From assembly GCA_030730365.1 (NCBI GenBank), contig JANQVJ010000027.1:14722-71169 (forward strand): a stretch of 56,448 nt of DNA. Reading direction: 5' to 3'. Within the stretch, counting starts at the first letter, position 1. Each line of letters opens with the position of its first letter. The notes beneath the pieces are model-generated. The model was not told the origin of the DNA. It searched no databases and was given only the letters and a program-made list of their open reading frames with translations. Shown in pieces: positions 1 to 9,220 of the stretch. The position numbers and the translations under genes are program-made. This DNA is from Verrucomicrobiales bacterium (GTDB lineage: Bacteria > Verrucomicrobiota > Verrucomicrobiia > Verrucomicrobiales > DEV007).

Positions 1-369
1 CGCTACCGCGAAAGCCCGAGGACCTGGCATAGCGAAAATTTCGGCGAAGTCGCGATCGACTGGAAAGGGGAAAACACCGTCGTGAATCTCCTCGTGCGGG
101 ATCTCGAAGGAAAGGTCGTGATCGAGCGGGCCGTGCCTTTGCGGGAGCTGCGGGTGGGGGAGGTGGCGGGAGCATCTCCCGATGTCATTCCCGTGAAACG
201 AAAAAGCGATTGCCCTGACTATTTGCGGGTTAAAGTTTCGCCGTCGGTGGAACACAAGAGCTCTTACGCCATTCGCATTGAGGTGGATTCGGAAGACGTC
301 GTTCACCAGAAGGCTATATTCGCGACGAGACGCGGGTCGATCCGCCATCGAGGCGCGGTTGGACGGTGA
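1..369 (+). CDS. C-terminal part of a PhoD-like phosphatase/phosphodiesterase (partial)
   Basis: The frame is open from the first base of the window, so the gene begins upstream. The visible 122 residues start with a segment reading NFGEVAIDW followed by alternating beta-strand-like stretches ([20 protein letters not shown]). This resembles the closing strands of PhoD-type alkaline phosphatases and related metallophosphatases, where an NFG..-W motif precedes a strand ending in a D-x-x-G turn. No metal ligands lie in the visible part, so the assignment rests only on this C-terminal pattern. The last 50 residues (from about VKRKSDCP) do not look like the family and may be an altered or extended tail. 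A palindromic repeat lies just downstream. Alternative: another calcineurin-like exported phosphoesterase. Confidence 0.45.
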   Translation, partial: RYRESPRTWHSENFGEVAIDWKGENTVVNLLVRDLEGKVVIERAVPLRELRVGEVAGASPDVIPVKRKSDCPDYLRVKVSPSVEHKSSYAIRIEVDSEDVVHQKAIFATRRGSIRHRGAVGR

Positions 370-395
370 TCCTCGGTCGATAGTCTCTTCACGAT

Positions 396-419
396 GCATG
401 GGCAGGATGCCCATGCTAC
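396..419 (-). repeat. REP-like GTAG hairpin, family A (single copy)
   Basis: A perfect 9-bp palindrome, GCATGGGCA with a 3-nt loop, ends in CTAC. Read on the minus strand it is GTAG followed directly by the hairpin, the layout of REP elements mobilised by RAYT transposases. The same sequence recurs twice between 8977 and 9153. It sits in the gap between the partial phosphatase and the sigma factor. Confidence 0.75.
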
Positions 420-508
420 CTGTCCCCCGACCCCGCAATAGCCTCATTCCGAAAACTTTTTGCGTTAAACTTTTCCGCAATTCGGAGATAAAGAGCGAAA
501 CCCCCCTC

Positions 509-1042
509 ATGTCATTTTCCGAACAGGATCGCCACCGGCCTTTTCTCCGCCAGTTCACTTCGAACGAAGCGGCGATCCGTGCCTATGTGCGGCGGCTCGT
601 GCCCTCGCGGGCGGACGCTGATGACATCATGCAGGAGGTCTCGGTCGTGCTGTGGGAAAAGTTCGCCACCTTCCGCGTCGATGGCGACTTCCGAGCCTGG
701 GCCTTCGGGGTGGCGCGGTTCGAGGTCCTCGCCTGGTTGCGCGACAAGGGGCGCGACCGTCTCGTTCTCAGTGAAAAAGCGGTCGAACTGCTCGGCAGTG
801 AAATGCCCGGGGATACCTTCCACTTTGAAAGGCAGCGCGAAGCCCTCGATCAGTGCATCGAGGAGGTTGCCCCCGCGCAGCGCGATCTGCTGATGCAGGC
901 CTACCAGCCCGGCTCGCGCATCGGCACGCTCGCCCGTGCCCATGGTCGCACCGAACCGGGCATGTATCAGTGGCTCTATCGCGTCCGCAAACTCCTCCTC
1001 GACTGCATCCGCAAATCTCTCGCAAAGGAGTCACTCTCATGA
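509..1042 (+). CDS. ECF-type RNA polymerase sigma factor, Rhodopirellula/Verrucomicrobium family
   Basis: A 177-residue sigma-70-like factor that would direct RNA polymerase to a small regulon. Region 2 is visible around residues 20-75 ([19 protein letters not shown], then [21 protein letters not shown]), and region 4 around 115-165, ending in a helix-turn-helix-like segment ([20 protein letters not shown]). There is no region 1.1 or 3, as expected for ECF factors. The ATG at 509 was chosen because the conserved start ([13 protein letters not shown]) begins there; upstream in-frame codons run into the repeat and look non-coding. Its stop overlaps the start of the FecR/LamG gene, so the two are translationally coupled. 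In PVC bacteria such sigma/FecR pairs commonly sit beside PSCyt1/DUF1501 gene pairs, as here. Confidence 0.88.
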   Translation: MSFSEQDRHRPFLRQFTSNEAAIRAYVRRLVPSRADADDIMQEVSVVLWEKFATFRVDGDFRAWAFGVARFEVLAWLRDKGRDRLVLSEKAVELLGSEMPGDTFHFERQREALDQCIEEVAPAQRDLLMQAYQPGSRIGTLARAHGRTEPGMYQWLYRVRKLLLDCIRKSLAKESLS

Positions 1043-2499
1043 AGGCGGAACTGGAAAGATGGACGAGCCAATACCTCGGCGGGACGATCTCCGCCGATGG
1101 GATGGCGTCGCTAAACCGCCTTCTCGAGGAAAGCGCCGCCGCCCGCCGCGAGTTCGCCGACTGGCTCGATCTCGATGCCGCGCTGGGGGATCTTGCGGCC
1201 GGTTACGAGTCGGCAGCCGTGGAATCGTCCCGCCCTGTTCGACTTTTTCCCTTGCCCGCTTCGGTCCGATTCCTCGCCGCCGCGGCCGCGATTGCCCTGC
1301 TCGCGACCGGTCTTCTTTTCCTGAAATCCCTCGCGAGCCCCTACGCCACCGTCGTCGGCACCACTGGCGTGACGGACTGGGGCGGTAAAGAAACGCTGCG
1401 GGGAGAGACCATCACTCTGAGTTCGGGCGCGTTGCAGCTTCTCACCCCGCGCGGTGCTGAGATCGTGATCGAAGCTCCGGCGACCTTTCGTTTTGACTCG
1501 GGCGAGCGGCTCCATCTCCTCGGTGGTCGACTCGCCGCCGACGTGCCGCCTGCGGCGACAGGCTTCACCGTGGTCACGCCCGACGGCGATGCCGTTGATC
1601 TCGGGACGCGCTTCGGCGTCGATGTGCCGGCCGAGGGGCACTCCGAGATCCATGTTTTTGAAGGAGAAGTCATCGCGACGAACGTGGGCGGCGATCGCAG
1701 TCTCCGCACTGGCGACGCCTTCGCGATGAATCGCGGAAACGGCGATGCCCGCGAGCTGCGCTCGGGAGCCTTTATTCAGTCCGACGAATTGCCCGCGCTC
1801 GATGCGGGGCTCGCGGCGGGGCAGGAGGCCCGCTCGCGTGAGGCTGCGGCCGCTTTGAGGGCCGACCCCAATCTGATCAGCCTGATCACCTTTGACGACG
1901 AGTCCCGCCGCCCCGGCGTTTACCGAATTGTTCAGGGACGCTGGCCCGGCTCGCGCGCGGCCGAGTTCGTCGAGGCGGGAGATCACCTGCGGCTCGACGT
2001 CGGAGAGGACCGTGCCTGGCCTCAACTGACCCTCGCCGCTTGGGTGCGACTTGACCGGCTTGGCGCGCCTTACCAGTCGCTCCTCCACACCGACGGCTGG
2101 AGCAAAGAGAATCCCGGTCAGGTCCACTGGATGCTCAATCAAGACGCGACGATGCGCCTCGCTCTGCGCGAAAATCTTCTCGCCCCCGGTTCGGATGAAA
2201 AACACGGCTTTCCCGACTCGCGTACGGCCGTGTTGCCCGAGCAGGGGCGCTGGGTTCATCTCGCCGTCGTCTATGACTCGGAAGAGGGGACGGTGCGCTT
2301 TTACCTGAACGGTCGCCTCGATGACGAGACGCATCAGTCCGTCGCCCATCCCGCCCGCCTCGGCCCCGCGCAGATCGGCAACTGGGACCAGCAGGATCGT
2401 AAACTGAGCGGACGCATTGACCAGCTCGTTGTGCTTGGGCGGGCCATGAGCGATGCGGAAATTGAGGAATTGCACGAGGCCGGGACACCCTATCGATAA
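1039..2499 (+). CDS. FecR-domain transmembrane protein with C-terminal LamG domain (putative anti-sigma/sensor)
   Basis: The 486-residue product has a cytoplasmic N-terminal part (1-75), one membrane helix (about 77-95, alanine/leucine-rich), a FecR-like domain (about 105-240, with [20 protein letters not shown]) and a concanavalin/LamG jelly-roll (about 295-480, with LAAWVRLDR and [14 protein letters not shown]). FecR-type proteins relay extracytoplasmic signals to ECF sigma factors; LamG domains bind carbohydrate or protein ligands. This suggests a membrane sensor controlling the sigma factor encoded just upstream, but that role is inferred. The ATG overlaps the sigma-factor stop (ATGA), and AAGGAG at 1025-1030 provides a well-placed ribosome binding site, fixing this start over longer in-frame extensions. 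Confidence 0.87.
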   Translation: MKAELERWTSQYLGGTISADGMASLNRLLEESAAARREFADWLDLDAALGDLAAGYESAAVESSRPVRLFPLPASVRFLAAAAAIALLATGLLFLKSLASPYATVVGTTGVTDWGGKETLRGETITLSSGALQLLTPRGAEIVIEAPATFRFDSGERLHLLGGRLAADVPPAATGFTVVTPDGDAVDLGTRFGVDVPAEGHSEIHVFEGEVIATNVGGDRSLRTGDAFAMNRGNGDARELRSGAFIQSDELPALDAGLAAGQEARSREAAAALRADPNLISLITFDDESRRPGVYRIVQGRWPGSRAAEFVEAGDHLRLDVGEDRAWPQLTLAAWVRLDRLGAPYQSLLHTDGWSKENPGQVHWMLNQDATMRLALRENLLAPGSDEKHGFPDSRTAVLPEQGRWVHLAVVYDSEEGTVRFYLNGRLDDETHQSVAHPARLGPAQIGNWDQQDRKLSGRIDQLVVLGRAMSDAEIEELHEAGTPYR

Positions 2500-2536
2500 C
2501 ATGGAAAGAGCAACGACATCGGATCGTGGATCGAGG

Positions 2537-2605
2537 GCGACAGGAATGTCGCCCCTCCTTGAGATTTCCCGAATGGTGACCAAGGAGGTGCGACATTCCT
2601 GTCGC
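2537..2605. repeat. Inverted REP-like doublet, family C, overlapping the 5' end of the PSCyt1 gene
   Basis: Two arms, 2537-2560 and 2582-2605, are inverted copies of each other with 23 of 24 bases matching. Each arm contains its own small hairpin GCGACA-GGAA-TGTCGC. The right arm lies within the first codons of the next gene and contributes the residues VRHSCR ahead of the signal peptide core. There is no GTAG flank, unlike families A, B, D and H. Confidence 0.8.
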
Positions 2606-5428
2606 ACTATTCGGATCTTCACCGCTCTGTCGCTTTTCACCATCCCCGCCTCCGCCGCCCCGATCGACTTCGTCCGCGACGTCCGCCCCATCTTCGAAGC
2701 GCATTGCTACGATTGCCACAGCGGTGATACACGCAAGTCAGGTCTCCGCCTCGATGTCAAATCAGCGGCGCTCAAGGGCGGGGACAATCACGGTCCCGAC
2801 ATTATCCCCGGCAAGGCGGCGGAGAGCCCGCTGATTCAATTTCTCACGAGCGCGAACGAGGACGAAATCATGCCCCCGAAGGGTGGTCCTCTTTCCGAGA
2901 AAGACATTGCCACCCTCACCGCGTGGGTCAACGAAGGGGCGGCCTGGCCCGACGGCGTGGATGAGGTGACGTTGAAAGATCCAAAGGATCACTGGAGTTT
3001 CAAGCCGCTGACGAATCCGGAAGTTCCAGGTTTAAAGTTTCAGGTTTCAAGTTCATCGAAACTGCCCATCGAAGGACAACTTGAAACTTCAAACTTGAAA
3101 CTTGAAACGAATCCGATCGACGCTTTCATCCGATCCACGCTGGAGACGAACGGTCTAAGTTTCTCGCCGCCCGCTGAAAAATCCGCCTGGCTGCGACGGG
3201 TCACTTTCGGACTGACAGGGCTGCCTCCGACGCCCGCGGAGCTCGATGCGTTCCTTAAAGAGGACCGTCCCGACGCGCGGGACCGGGTTGTTGAGGCTTT
3301 GTTAGATTCACCTCGCTACGGTGAACGCTGGGCACAGCACTGGCTCGATGTGGTGCGGTATGCCGACACCCACGGGTTTGAGGTTAATACCGAGCGTCCC
3401 AATGCCTGGCCCTATCGCGACTATGTCATCCAGTCCTTCAACGCCGACACGCCTTACGACCAGTTCATCCGTGAGCAGATCGCGGGCGATGCCCTCGGCA
3501 AGGATGCGGCGACGGGGTTTCTCGTGACCGCCTCGGTCCTGCTGCCCGGTCAGATCGGTAAAGATGAGCCTTCGAAGCGGCTCGCCCGTCAGGATTCTCT
3601 CGACGAGATCGTGATGAATATCGGACAGACTTTCCTCGGGCTCAGCGTCGGGTGCGCCCGCTGCCACGATCACAAGTTTGACCCCATCAGCGCGAAGGAT
3701 TATTACGCGATGCAGGCCTTTGTCGCCGGGGTCGAGTATGCCGACCGCGATCTGCGGACGCCCGAGGCCGAGGCGGCACGCGCCGAGGTGAAGAGGCTCA
3801 CGGCACGCCAGGCCGAAATCGACAAGGCCCTCTCCGCCTTTGTGCCCCTCGTAAAATCCGGTGTCGAGCGCCCCATGATCAATGCCCGCGAGAATGCGGA
3901 TCGCTTTGCTCCGATCAAGGCGAAGCGGGTCCGTTTCACGATCCTCGCGACAAACCATCTCGAGCCCTGCATTGATGAACTCGAAGTCTTCAATACCGGC
4001 GGTGCCAACGTCGGACTCGATTCGGCCGGGGCAAAGCGCACCTCGAGCGGCAACATCGGGGTGGCCGAGCGGCACGAGTTGCGTTTTCTCAACGACGGGC
4101 GTTACGGCAACTCGCGCAGTTGGATGGGCAACGAGATCGGCAAAGGCTGGGTCGAACTCGAGTTCGCGCAGGAGGAAACGATTGAACGTGTCGTCTGGGG
4201 GCGTGACCGCGAGGGCAAGTTGAGCGACCGACTCGCGACCGACTACCGCATCGAGATCGGTGACAGGGCCAGTCAGTGGACTCTCGTCGCCGACGCGAGT
4301 GATCGGAAGAAGTTCGATCCCGCCGGCAACAAAGCGGTAGAGAAATTTTCTCTGAACGGTCTCACCTCCGACGAAGCGGAACGAGCCGCCCCGCTCCTGC
4401 GGGAGAAGACGGGTAATGAGGCAAAGATCAGAGCCGCGAACAACGCGCAGAAAGTCTTCGCCGGTAGTTTCCGCGAGCCCGACAAGATCCATCTTCTCAA
4501 CCGCGGCGATCCTGAGCAACCCGGTGACCTCGTCGTGCCTGCCGTGCTGAGCTCTTTCGGAGATCTCGGGCTCCCGGAGGAGACAACCGAGCAAAAGCGG
4601 CGCCTCGTTCTCGCCGATTGGATCGCCGATCCGGAAAATCCGTTGACCGCGCGAGTCATGGTGAACCGCATCTGGCAGGGGCATTTTGGAAGCGGGCTCG
4701 TCCCCACTCCGAGCGACTTTGGCAACAACGGCATGCCGCCCTCGCATCCGGAACTGCTCGACTGGCTCGCCGCCGAATTCATCCGCTCGGGCTGGTCAGT
4801 GAAGCACATGCACCGGCTTATCGTTCATTCGCGGACTTACGGGCAGAGTTCGGCCTCGCATCCTGACGGAGCCGAAAAAGATGCCGACGTCAGGCTGCTC
4901 TGGCGTTATCCCTCGCGCCGGCTAGAGGCCGAGGCGATCCGCGATTCCATCCTCGCCGTGAGCGGCAAGCTGAATCCGAAAATGTTCGGAGTCGGTTACA
5001 ACATGTTCGACCAGCGCGGCGGGCTGAGCGGATTCAACCCTATTGAGTCCTTCACCGAAGAGGGTCTGAGACGTATGATCTACGCTCACAAGGTGCGTCG
5101 CGAGACCGAGGCTGTCTTCGGCGCTTTTGACTGCCCCGATGCCGGCCAGAGCACCGCCGTCCGAATCGAATCCACGACTCCAATCCAGGCGCTGAATTTG
5201 TTCAACAGCCGCTTCACTCTCGATCAGGCGGAGGCGCTTGCGGTGCGGGTTGAGAAAGATGCAGGATCCGACCCGGCGAAGCAAATCACCCGCGCCTACG
5301 AGCTCGCCCTGAACCGGCGCCCCGACGCGGAGGAACTCCGCGAAATCGAGCCCGTCGTGCGCGAGCACGGACTCGCGACCCTTTGCCGTGCGATCTATAA
5401 CAGCAACGAGTTTCTTTTTGTGCCATGA
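2573..5428 (+). CDS. PSCyt1 - DUF1549 - DUF1553 protein (planctomycete cytochrome-type)
   Basis: A 951-residue exported protein. The N-terminus has a signal-like hydrophobic stretch (about 13-28). The PSCyt1 domain follows with a c-type heme motif CYDCH at 45-49. DUF1549 (about 175-390) carries a second heme motif, CARCH, at 361-365, followed by DHKFDPIS. A middle discoidin-like segment (about 440-610) precedes DUF1553 (about 670-930, with [19 protein letters not shown] and [14 protein letters not shown] ending). These proteins occur almost only in PVC bacteria, usually next to DUF1501; their exact reaction is not established, though polymer degradation or redox roles are proposed. The start is uncertain: ATGs at 2501 and 2573 are both possible and a palindromic repeat covers this area; 2573 gives the most normal signal peptide. 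An interspersed repeat is inserted in frame at residues 152-179. Confidence 0.9.
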   Translation: MVTKEVRHSCRTIRIFTALSLFTIPASAAPIDFVRDVRPIFEAHCYDCHSGDTRKSGLRLDVKSAALKGGDNHGPDIIPGKAAESPLIQFLTSANEDEIMPPKGGPLSEKDIATLTAWVNEGAAWPDGVDEVTLKDPKDHWSFKPLTNPEVPGLKFQVSSSSKLPIEGQLETSNLKLETNPIDAFIRSTLETNGLSFSPPAEKSAWLRRVTFGLTGLPPTPAELDAFLKEDRPDARDRVVEALLDSPRYGERWAQHWLDVVRYADTHGFEVNTERPNAWPYRDYVIQSFNADTPYDQFIREQIAGDALGKDAATGFLVTASVLLPGQIGKDEPSKRLARQDSLDEIVMNIGQTFLGLSVGCARCHDHKFDPISAKDYYAMQAFVAGVEYADRDLRTPEAEAARAEVKRLTARQAEIDKALSAFVPLVKSGVERPMINARENADRFAPIKAKRVRFTILATNHLEPCIDELEVFNTGGANVGLDSAGAKRTSSGNIGVAERHELRFLNDGRYGNSRSWMGNEIGKGWVELEFAQEETIERVVWGRDREGKLSDRLATDYRIEIGDRASQWTLVADASDRKKFDPAGNKAVEKFSLNGLTSDEAERAAPLLREKTGNEAKIRAANNAQKVFAGSFREPDKIHLLNRGDPEQPGDLVVPAVLSSFGDLGLPEETTEQKRRLVLADWIADPENPLTARVMVNRIWQGHFGSGLVPTPSDFGNNGMPPSHPELLDWLAAEFIRSGWSVKHMHRLIVHSRTYGQSSASHPDGAEKDADVRLLWRYPSRRLEAEAIRDSILAVSGKLNPKMFGVGYNMFDQRGGLSGFNPIESFTEEGLRRMIYAHKVRRETEAVFGAFDCPDAGQSTAVRIESTTPIQALNLFNSRFTLDQAEALAVRVEKDAGSDPAKQITRAYELALNRRPDAEELREIEPVVREHGLATLCRAIYNSNEFLFVP
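3026..3108. repeat. Interspersed inverted repeat inserted in frame in the DUF1549 gene, family F
   Basis: Left arm 3026-3053 and right arm 3078-3108 are imperfect inverted copies built from the words AGTTTCAAG and CTTGAAACTT. The element is read through in frame as residues [10 protein letters not shown] and [10 protein letters not shown], a low-complexity stretch between the PSCyt1 domain and the NPIDAFI motif that opens DUF1549. The insertion therefore falls in an interdomain linker and leaves the gene open. Confidence 0.75.
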
Positions 5429-6900
5429 CACCAAACGCCGAATACCTCTCCACTGCCGGACGCCTCCTCCTCGACCGGCGTCGTTTTCTCGCCAACAGCA
5501 CGAGCGCGCTGGGATCGATCGCGCTGGCAAACCTGCTCGGCGGGGACGGGCACCTCGGTGCGGCGCAGGGCGGGCCCATCATTGATCCGGCGAAGCCCTA
5601 TGCTCCGCGTCAGCCGCACTTTCCGGCGAAGGCGAAAAATGTCATCGTCATCTTCTGCGCCGGCGCGGTGAGCCAGCTCGAAACCTGGGACTACAAGCCC
5701 GAGTTGATCAAGTGGGACGACAAGCCGCTCCCGGGCGGTCCGTCGTTGACCTTCCAGGGGCCGGCGGGGAATCTAGCGCGACCGCAGTATGAATTCCGCC
5801 GGCGCGGCAAAACGGGAAAATGGGTCAGTGACATGATTCCCCATCTCGCAGAACTGACCGACGACTTTGCCTTCGTCCACTCTCTCACGAGCAAGTCCAA
5901 CACCCACGGCCCTGCCGAGAACTTCCTCTCGACCGGTTTTGTCCTCGACGGATTTCCCAGCATCGGATCGTGGGCGACCTATGCGCTCGGAAGTGAAAGC
6001 CGCGACCTGCCGTCCTATGTGGCCATACCCGATCCGCGCGGCGTGCCGCAAAATGGCTCGAATAACTGGGGTCCGGGTTTTCTGCCGGCAGCTTTTCAGG
6101 GCACGACGATGAGCTCGAAGAATCCGGTCCGGCATCTCGCTGCGCCGGGTGGGTCCGGCAAAGAGGACGCGGCCGCGAGATCTCTCCTGCAAAAGATGAA
6201 CGCCCGACACCTCGAGGTCAATCCCGGGGACAGCAAACTCGCCGCTCGCATCGCCAGCTACGAACTGGCGGCGAGGATGCAACTGAGTATGCCTGAGCTC
6301 TCTGACCTGGATTCCGAACCGGATCACATTCTCAGGATGTATGGTGCCGATGATGCACAGAACCCTGACAAAGCTGCCTTTGCAAAGAATTGCATTCTTG
6401 CCCGTCGTCTCGTCGAAAAGGGAGTGCGTTTTGTGCAACTCTTCAACGGTGCCTATGCGAGCGGGGGCAAGCTGAACTGGGACGGACACACCGATTTGAA
6501 GGGTCAATATGATGTCCACGCGGAGATCCTCGATCAGCCCGCAGCGGCCTTGATCAGGGACCTGAAGCAGCGCGGCATGCTCGATGACACCCTCGTCGTC
6601 TGGTGCACCGAGTTTGGGCGTATGCCCTTCTTTCAAAAAGGCGCAAAAGGTCGCGACCACAATCCTGACGGGTTCACCTGCTGGATGACCGGAGCTGGCG
6701 TGAAGTCAGGGGTCAGTCACGGCGAGACCGACCCGCTCGGGCAGAAGGCGGTGAAAAACATTCATCCGCTCTACGATTTCAATGCAACGATCATGCACCT
6801 GTTAGGACTCGATCACGAAAGATTGACCTTCGAGCACAACGGAATCGAGCGCCGCCTGACGAATGTGGAAGGGCACGTTATTCACGAGATCCTGAGCTGA
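5425..6900 (+). CDS. DUF1501 family exported protein (Tat-type signal)
   Basis: The 491-residue product belongs to the DUF1501 family, related to the alkaline phosphatase/sulfatase fold. A twin-arginine-like signal, [13 protein letters not shown], lies at about residues 16-28, followed by a hydrophobic stretch, so export in a folded state is likely. Family landmarks include [27 protein letters not shown] and [10 protein letters not shown], and the C-terminal [19 protein letters not shown]. Its ATG overlaps the PSCyt1-DUF1553 stop (ATGA), the usual pairing of these two families in PVC genomes. Function is not biochemically settled. It closes the cluster that starts with the sigma factor. Confidence 0.9.
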   Translation: MTPNAEYLSTAGRLLLDRRRFLANSTSALGSIALANLLGGDGHLGAAQGGPIIDPAKPYAPRQPHFPAKAKNVIVIFCAGAVSQLETWDYKPELIKWDDKPLPGGPSLTFQGPAGNLARPQYEFRRRGKTGKWVSDMIPHLAELTDDFAFVHSLTSKSNTHGPAENFLSTGFVLDGFPSIGSWATYALGSESRDLPSYVAIPDPRGVPQNGSNNWGPGFLPAAFQGTTMSSKNPVRHLAAPGGSGKEDAAARSLLQKMNARHLEVNPGDSKLAARIASYELAARMQLSMPELSDLDSEPDHILRMYGADDAQNPDKAAFAKNCILARRLVEKGVRFVQLFNGAYASGGKLNWDGHTDLKGQYDVHAEILDQPAAALIRDLKQRGMLDDTLVVWCTEFGRMPFFQKGAKGRDHNPDGFTCWMTGAGVKSGVSHGETDPLGQKAVKNIHPLYDFNATIMHLLGLDHERLTFEHNGIERRLTNVEGHVIHEILS

Positions 6901-6937
6901 CCCGGTTAGAGCGTGCGTAGTGAAGGTTGTGATGACT

Positions 6938-6997
6938 TCCCGGGAGCGGTCGGACCGGAAAAGTCTCTTGAGGCCGCTTTTGCAACAGTCTCGTGAG
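6938..6997. repeat. Interspersed repeat G, copy 1 (partial)
   Basis: A core of 33 bases at 6965-6997 matches 53666-53698 with two differences; the preceding 25 bases also resemble each other (both contain TTnCCGGGA...GGTCG). The copy sits between the convergent DUF1501 and sulfatase genes. Read on the minus strand both copies encode LQKxPQE, followed by F-P-x-R-P. Confidence 0.65.
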
Positions 6998-7023
6998 TGT
7001 TTCGGAGAATTTTCCCCGTGCTG

Positions 7024-8922
7024 CTACCCTTTCTTTCCAGCCTTGTCCTTACCTTTACCAACCTTCGCTGACGGAGCGTCTTTCCAAGTGCTGTCAAAAT
7101 AACGAATGCGGCGTTCGCCCTCCTCTTTTGGATCGATCGGGTTGAAGGAATCAGCGGAAAAGGGGAATGCCAGCGTGGGCCGTTCGTGGAAAAAGGCGGC
7201 GCTCTGCAGGGAGATGAGTTTCGCAACGGGCTCACTCGACTCATTCACGATTGTCACGAGCGGTGCGCGGGGATCGAGTTCGCCGACCATGCCGAGGTAT
7301 TCGATGGCCCGCACCCGCACCATCGCGCCGGGATCGTCGAGAAGTTCTTTGACGAGATCGACAAGCTCAACCGCCTCCTGCCCGTAGGCCGCGCAGACGG
7401 CGGCGGCCCAGTAGCGCACCTTCTCATTATCCGAGACAAGAGCTTTGCGCAGGGCGACCTCGCTTTCCGCAAAGGGCTGCAGCATGAGGTCGGCGGTGTC
7501 GATGAGTGTCGCGATCTCCGCCGCACGGGCCCTGCCGTAGGCGGCAGGATCATCCATCGCCTCGCGGACGAGAATGTTTTCAGGAATAAAGCCGAGGTCG
7601 GGTAGCGCCTTGAGCCTTTCCTGCAGAGTTTCGCGCATCCCGCGCAGTTTTGCCCGGTGAGCATCCTCAGTGGCTAGGTTTTTCAGTTCGTGCGGATCGG
7701 TGCTGAGATCATAGAGTCGCTCGGGAGCTTTCGCTTCAAAGAACTGCCGCTGATCAGAGCCAAGCTTGCCCTCATCGTAGAGATCGCGCCACTCGCGGTA
7801 GGCGGCCATCTGGTAGCGGTAGTTGTTCTGGATACCGTCGGCGTAGTGCGGTTGGTAGCTGCGGATGTACTTCCAATTGCCGACCCGCAGAGACCGGACC
7901 AGCTCGTATTTTTCATCAAAGCGATCCGCGTAACCAATGGTGGTATCGCGGGCGGCGACTTCGGCGGCGGTGACGCCTTTGCCGAGGAAGGCGCGGCCGT
8001 CCATCTCGGCCGGGACCGCTACTCCGGCGAGAGTGAGCACGGTCGGGGCGAAATCAATGAAGCTGACAAATCCGTCCATGCGCGAGCCGCGTTCGAGGTC
8101 TACGAGGTGTTTCCATTTCTCCGGGATGCGCACGACGAGCGGCACGTGCAACCCTGTCTCGTAGAGGTATCCCTTGCTGCGCGGGAGGACTCCGCCGTGA
8201 TCGCCGAAGTAGAAAACGAAGGTGTCCTCGAGGAGTCCGTCGGCTTTGAGTTTAGCGACCGTTTGCCCGACGATGCCGTCGATCGCCTGCATGCGGTCGA
8301 GGTAGCGGGCCATGGTGTAGCGGAAGAGAGGCGTGTCGGGAAAGTAGGCCGGCAGTTTAACGGCGGCGGGATCGTGAGTTGTTTTTTCTGTCTCTGTCAG
8401 GCTGGCGTCAAAGTGCAGGCTGCCCTCGTGGGACTCGGCATGGCTCTGCATGTGGAAGAAGGGTATGGCCGCGTCGGGCCGGTTACGCCAGTCGCCGTTT
8501 TTAGAAGAGTCGTCCCAGGTCCCGCGCGACTTGACGAAGTTGTAATCCTCTTTGGAGCGGTTCGAGGTGTAGTAGCCCGCCTCGCGCAGCAATTCGCTGA
8601 AGGCCTTTAGTCCCGCCGGCAATGTCGCCGGACTGGCGCGCCGGTGAAACTGCGTCCCGATTCGCGGAGCATAGCAGCCTGTCGCGAGGGTGGTGCGGGC
8701 GACCGAGCAGACCGGAGCATTGGAAAAAGCGCGGGTGAAGGTGATGCCCTCTGCCGCAAGCGCCTCGATGTGCGGGGCCTCGGCTCCGTTTTCGTCAAAG
8801 AGTTTGAGGTAGTGTTTTGAATTGTCTTCCGAGACGATCCAGACAATGTTCGGCCGATCCGCTGCGTTCAGAAACGGGGCGAGGAGGGAAAGCGCGAGGA
8901 AGAGAGCGGGACGGAGCTTCAT
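7024..8922 (-). CDS. Secreted sulfatase with C-terminal HEAT-like repeats
   Basis: The 632-residue product has a signal peptide (about 1-21, ending FLNAAD) and a sulfatase domain starting at RPNIVWIVSEDN. The formylglycine site is Cys72 in CSVAR (72-76), followed by TTLATG; the third position is Val where Pro or Ala is usual. A second metal-binding segment, FYFGDHGG, and a late YDLSTDPHELKNLA segment fit the family. Residues from about 505 form helical repeats (ESEVALRKALVSDNEKVRYW; DPGAMVRVRAIEYLGMVGE), which are HEAT-like and unusual on a sulfatase. The likely role is desulfation of polysaccharide or glycoconjugates in the periplasm or outside the cell; activity needs the formylglycine-generating enzyme, which is not encoded here. 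It stands alone, convergent with the DUF1501 gene. Confidence 0.9.
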   Translation of the reverse strand: MKLRPALFLALSLLAPFLNAADRPNIVWIVSEDNSKHYLKLFDENGAEAPHIEALAAEGITFTRAFSNAPVCSVARTTLATGCYAPRIGTQFHRRASPATLPAGLKAFSELLREAGYYTSNRSKEDYNFVKSRGTWDDSSKNGDWRNRPDAAIPFFHMQSHAESHEGSLHFDASLTETEKTTHDPAAVKLPAYFPDTPLFRYTMARYLDRMQAIDGIVGQTVAKLKADGLLEDTFVFYFGDHGGVLPRSKGYLYETGLHVPLVVRIPEKWKHLVDLERGSRMDGFVSFIDFAPTVLTLAGVAVPAEMDGRAFLGKGVTAAEVAARDTTIGYADRFDEKYELVRSLRVGNWKYIRSYQPHYADGIQNNYRYQMAAYREWRDLYDEGKLGSDQRQFFEAKAPERLYDLSTDPHELKNLATEDAHRAKLRGMRETLQERLKALPDLGFIPENILVREAMDDPAAYGRARAAEIATLIDTADLMLQPFAESEVALRKALVSDNEKVRYWAAAVCAAYGQEAVELVDLVKELLDDPGAMVRVRAIEYLGMVGELDPRAPLVTIVNESSEPVAKLISLQSAAFFHERPTLAFPFSADSFNPIDPKEEGERRIRYFDSTWKDAPSAKVGKGKDKAGKKG

Positions 8923-8976
8923 TCTGAAATGATCGCGAATCGGTCGCCGCTTGGAAAGGCCATAATTGCGGGGATA

Positions 8977-9153
8977 GTAGCATGGGCATCCTGCCCATGC
9001 CTCCGGCGGGGAAGTCGCGGGATCCGGGAGTAGATTTACGAGCTCAAAATCGTGCGACTTTTCCGGCAGGTGATGGGTTTGAGTCGCTATGGGGGTTTCC
9101 CCTCTCTACGGAGTGAAGTCCGTCGAAAGGCATGGGCAGGATGCCCATGCTAC
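8977..9153. repeat. REPIN-like element: two inverted family A hairpins
   Basis: The left end (8977-9000) reads GTAG-CATGGGCA-TCC-TGCCCATG-C and the right end (9130-9153) is its exact reverse complement ending in GCTAC. The two inverted REP hairpins enclose about 129 bases without a gene. GTAG sits at the outer edge of each hairpin, as in RAYT-mobilised REP doublets. The element fills most of the 298-base gap between the sulfatase and ligase genes, which are divergently transcribed; I see no clear promoter in it. Confidence 0.75.
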
Positions 9154-9220
9154 GTTGCGACGGTGGACAAAATCGCTCCTTTCCCTCTACCTTGACGCGT
9201 AACCTTTTACGGAGTTTAAA

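Noticed and set aside
1111..4747. Minus-strand open frames opposite the FecR/LamG and PSCyt1 genes
   Set aside because: No domain, no start context, and codon pattern mirrors the genuine plus-strand genes.
9201..9220. TTGACG, 17 bases, TTTAAA as a promoter for the ligase gene
   Set aside because: The -10 would touch the ATG, so transcription would start inside the coding region. The GGAG before the ATG points to a leader-bearing mRNA from further upstream.
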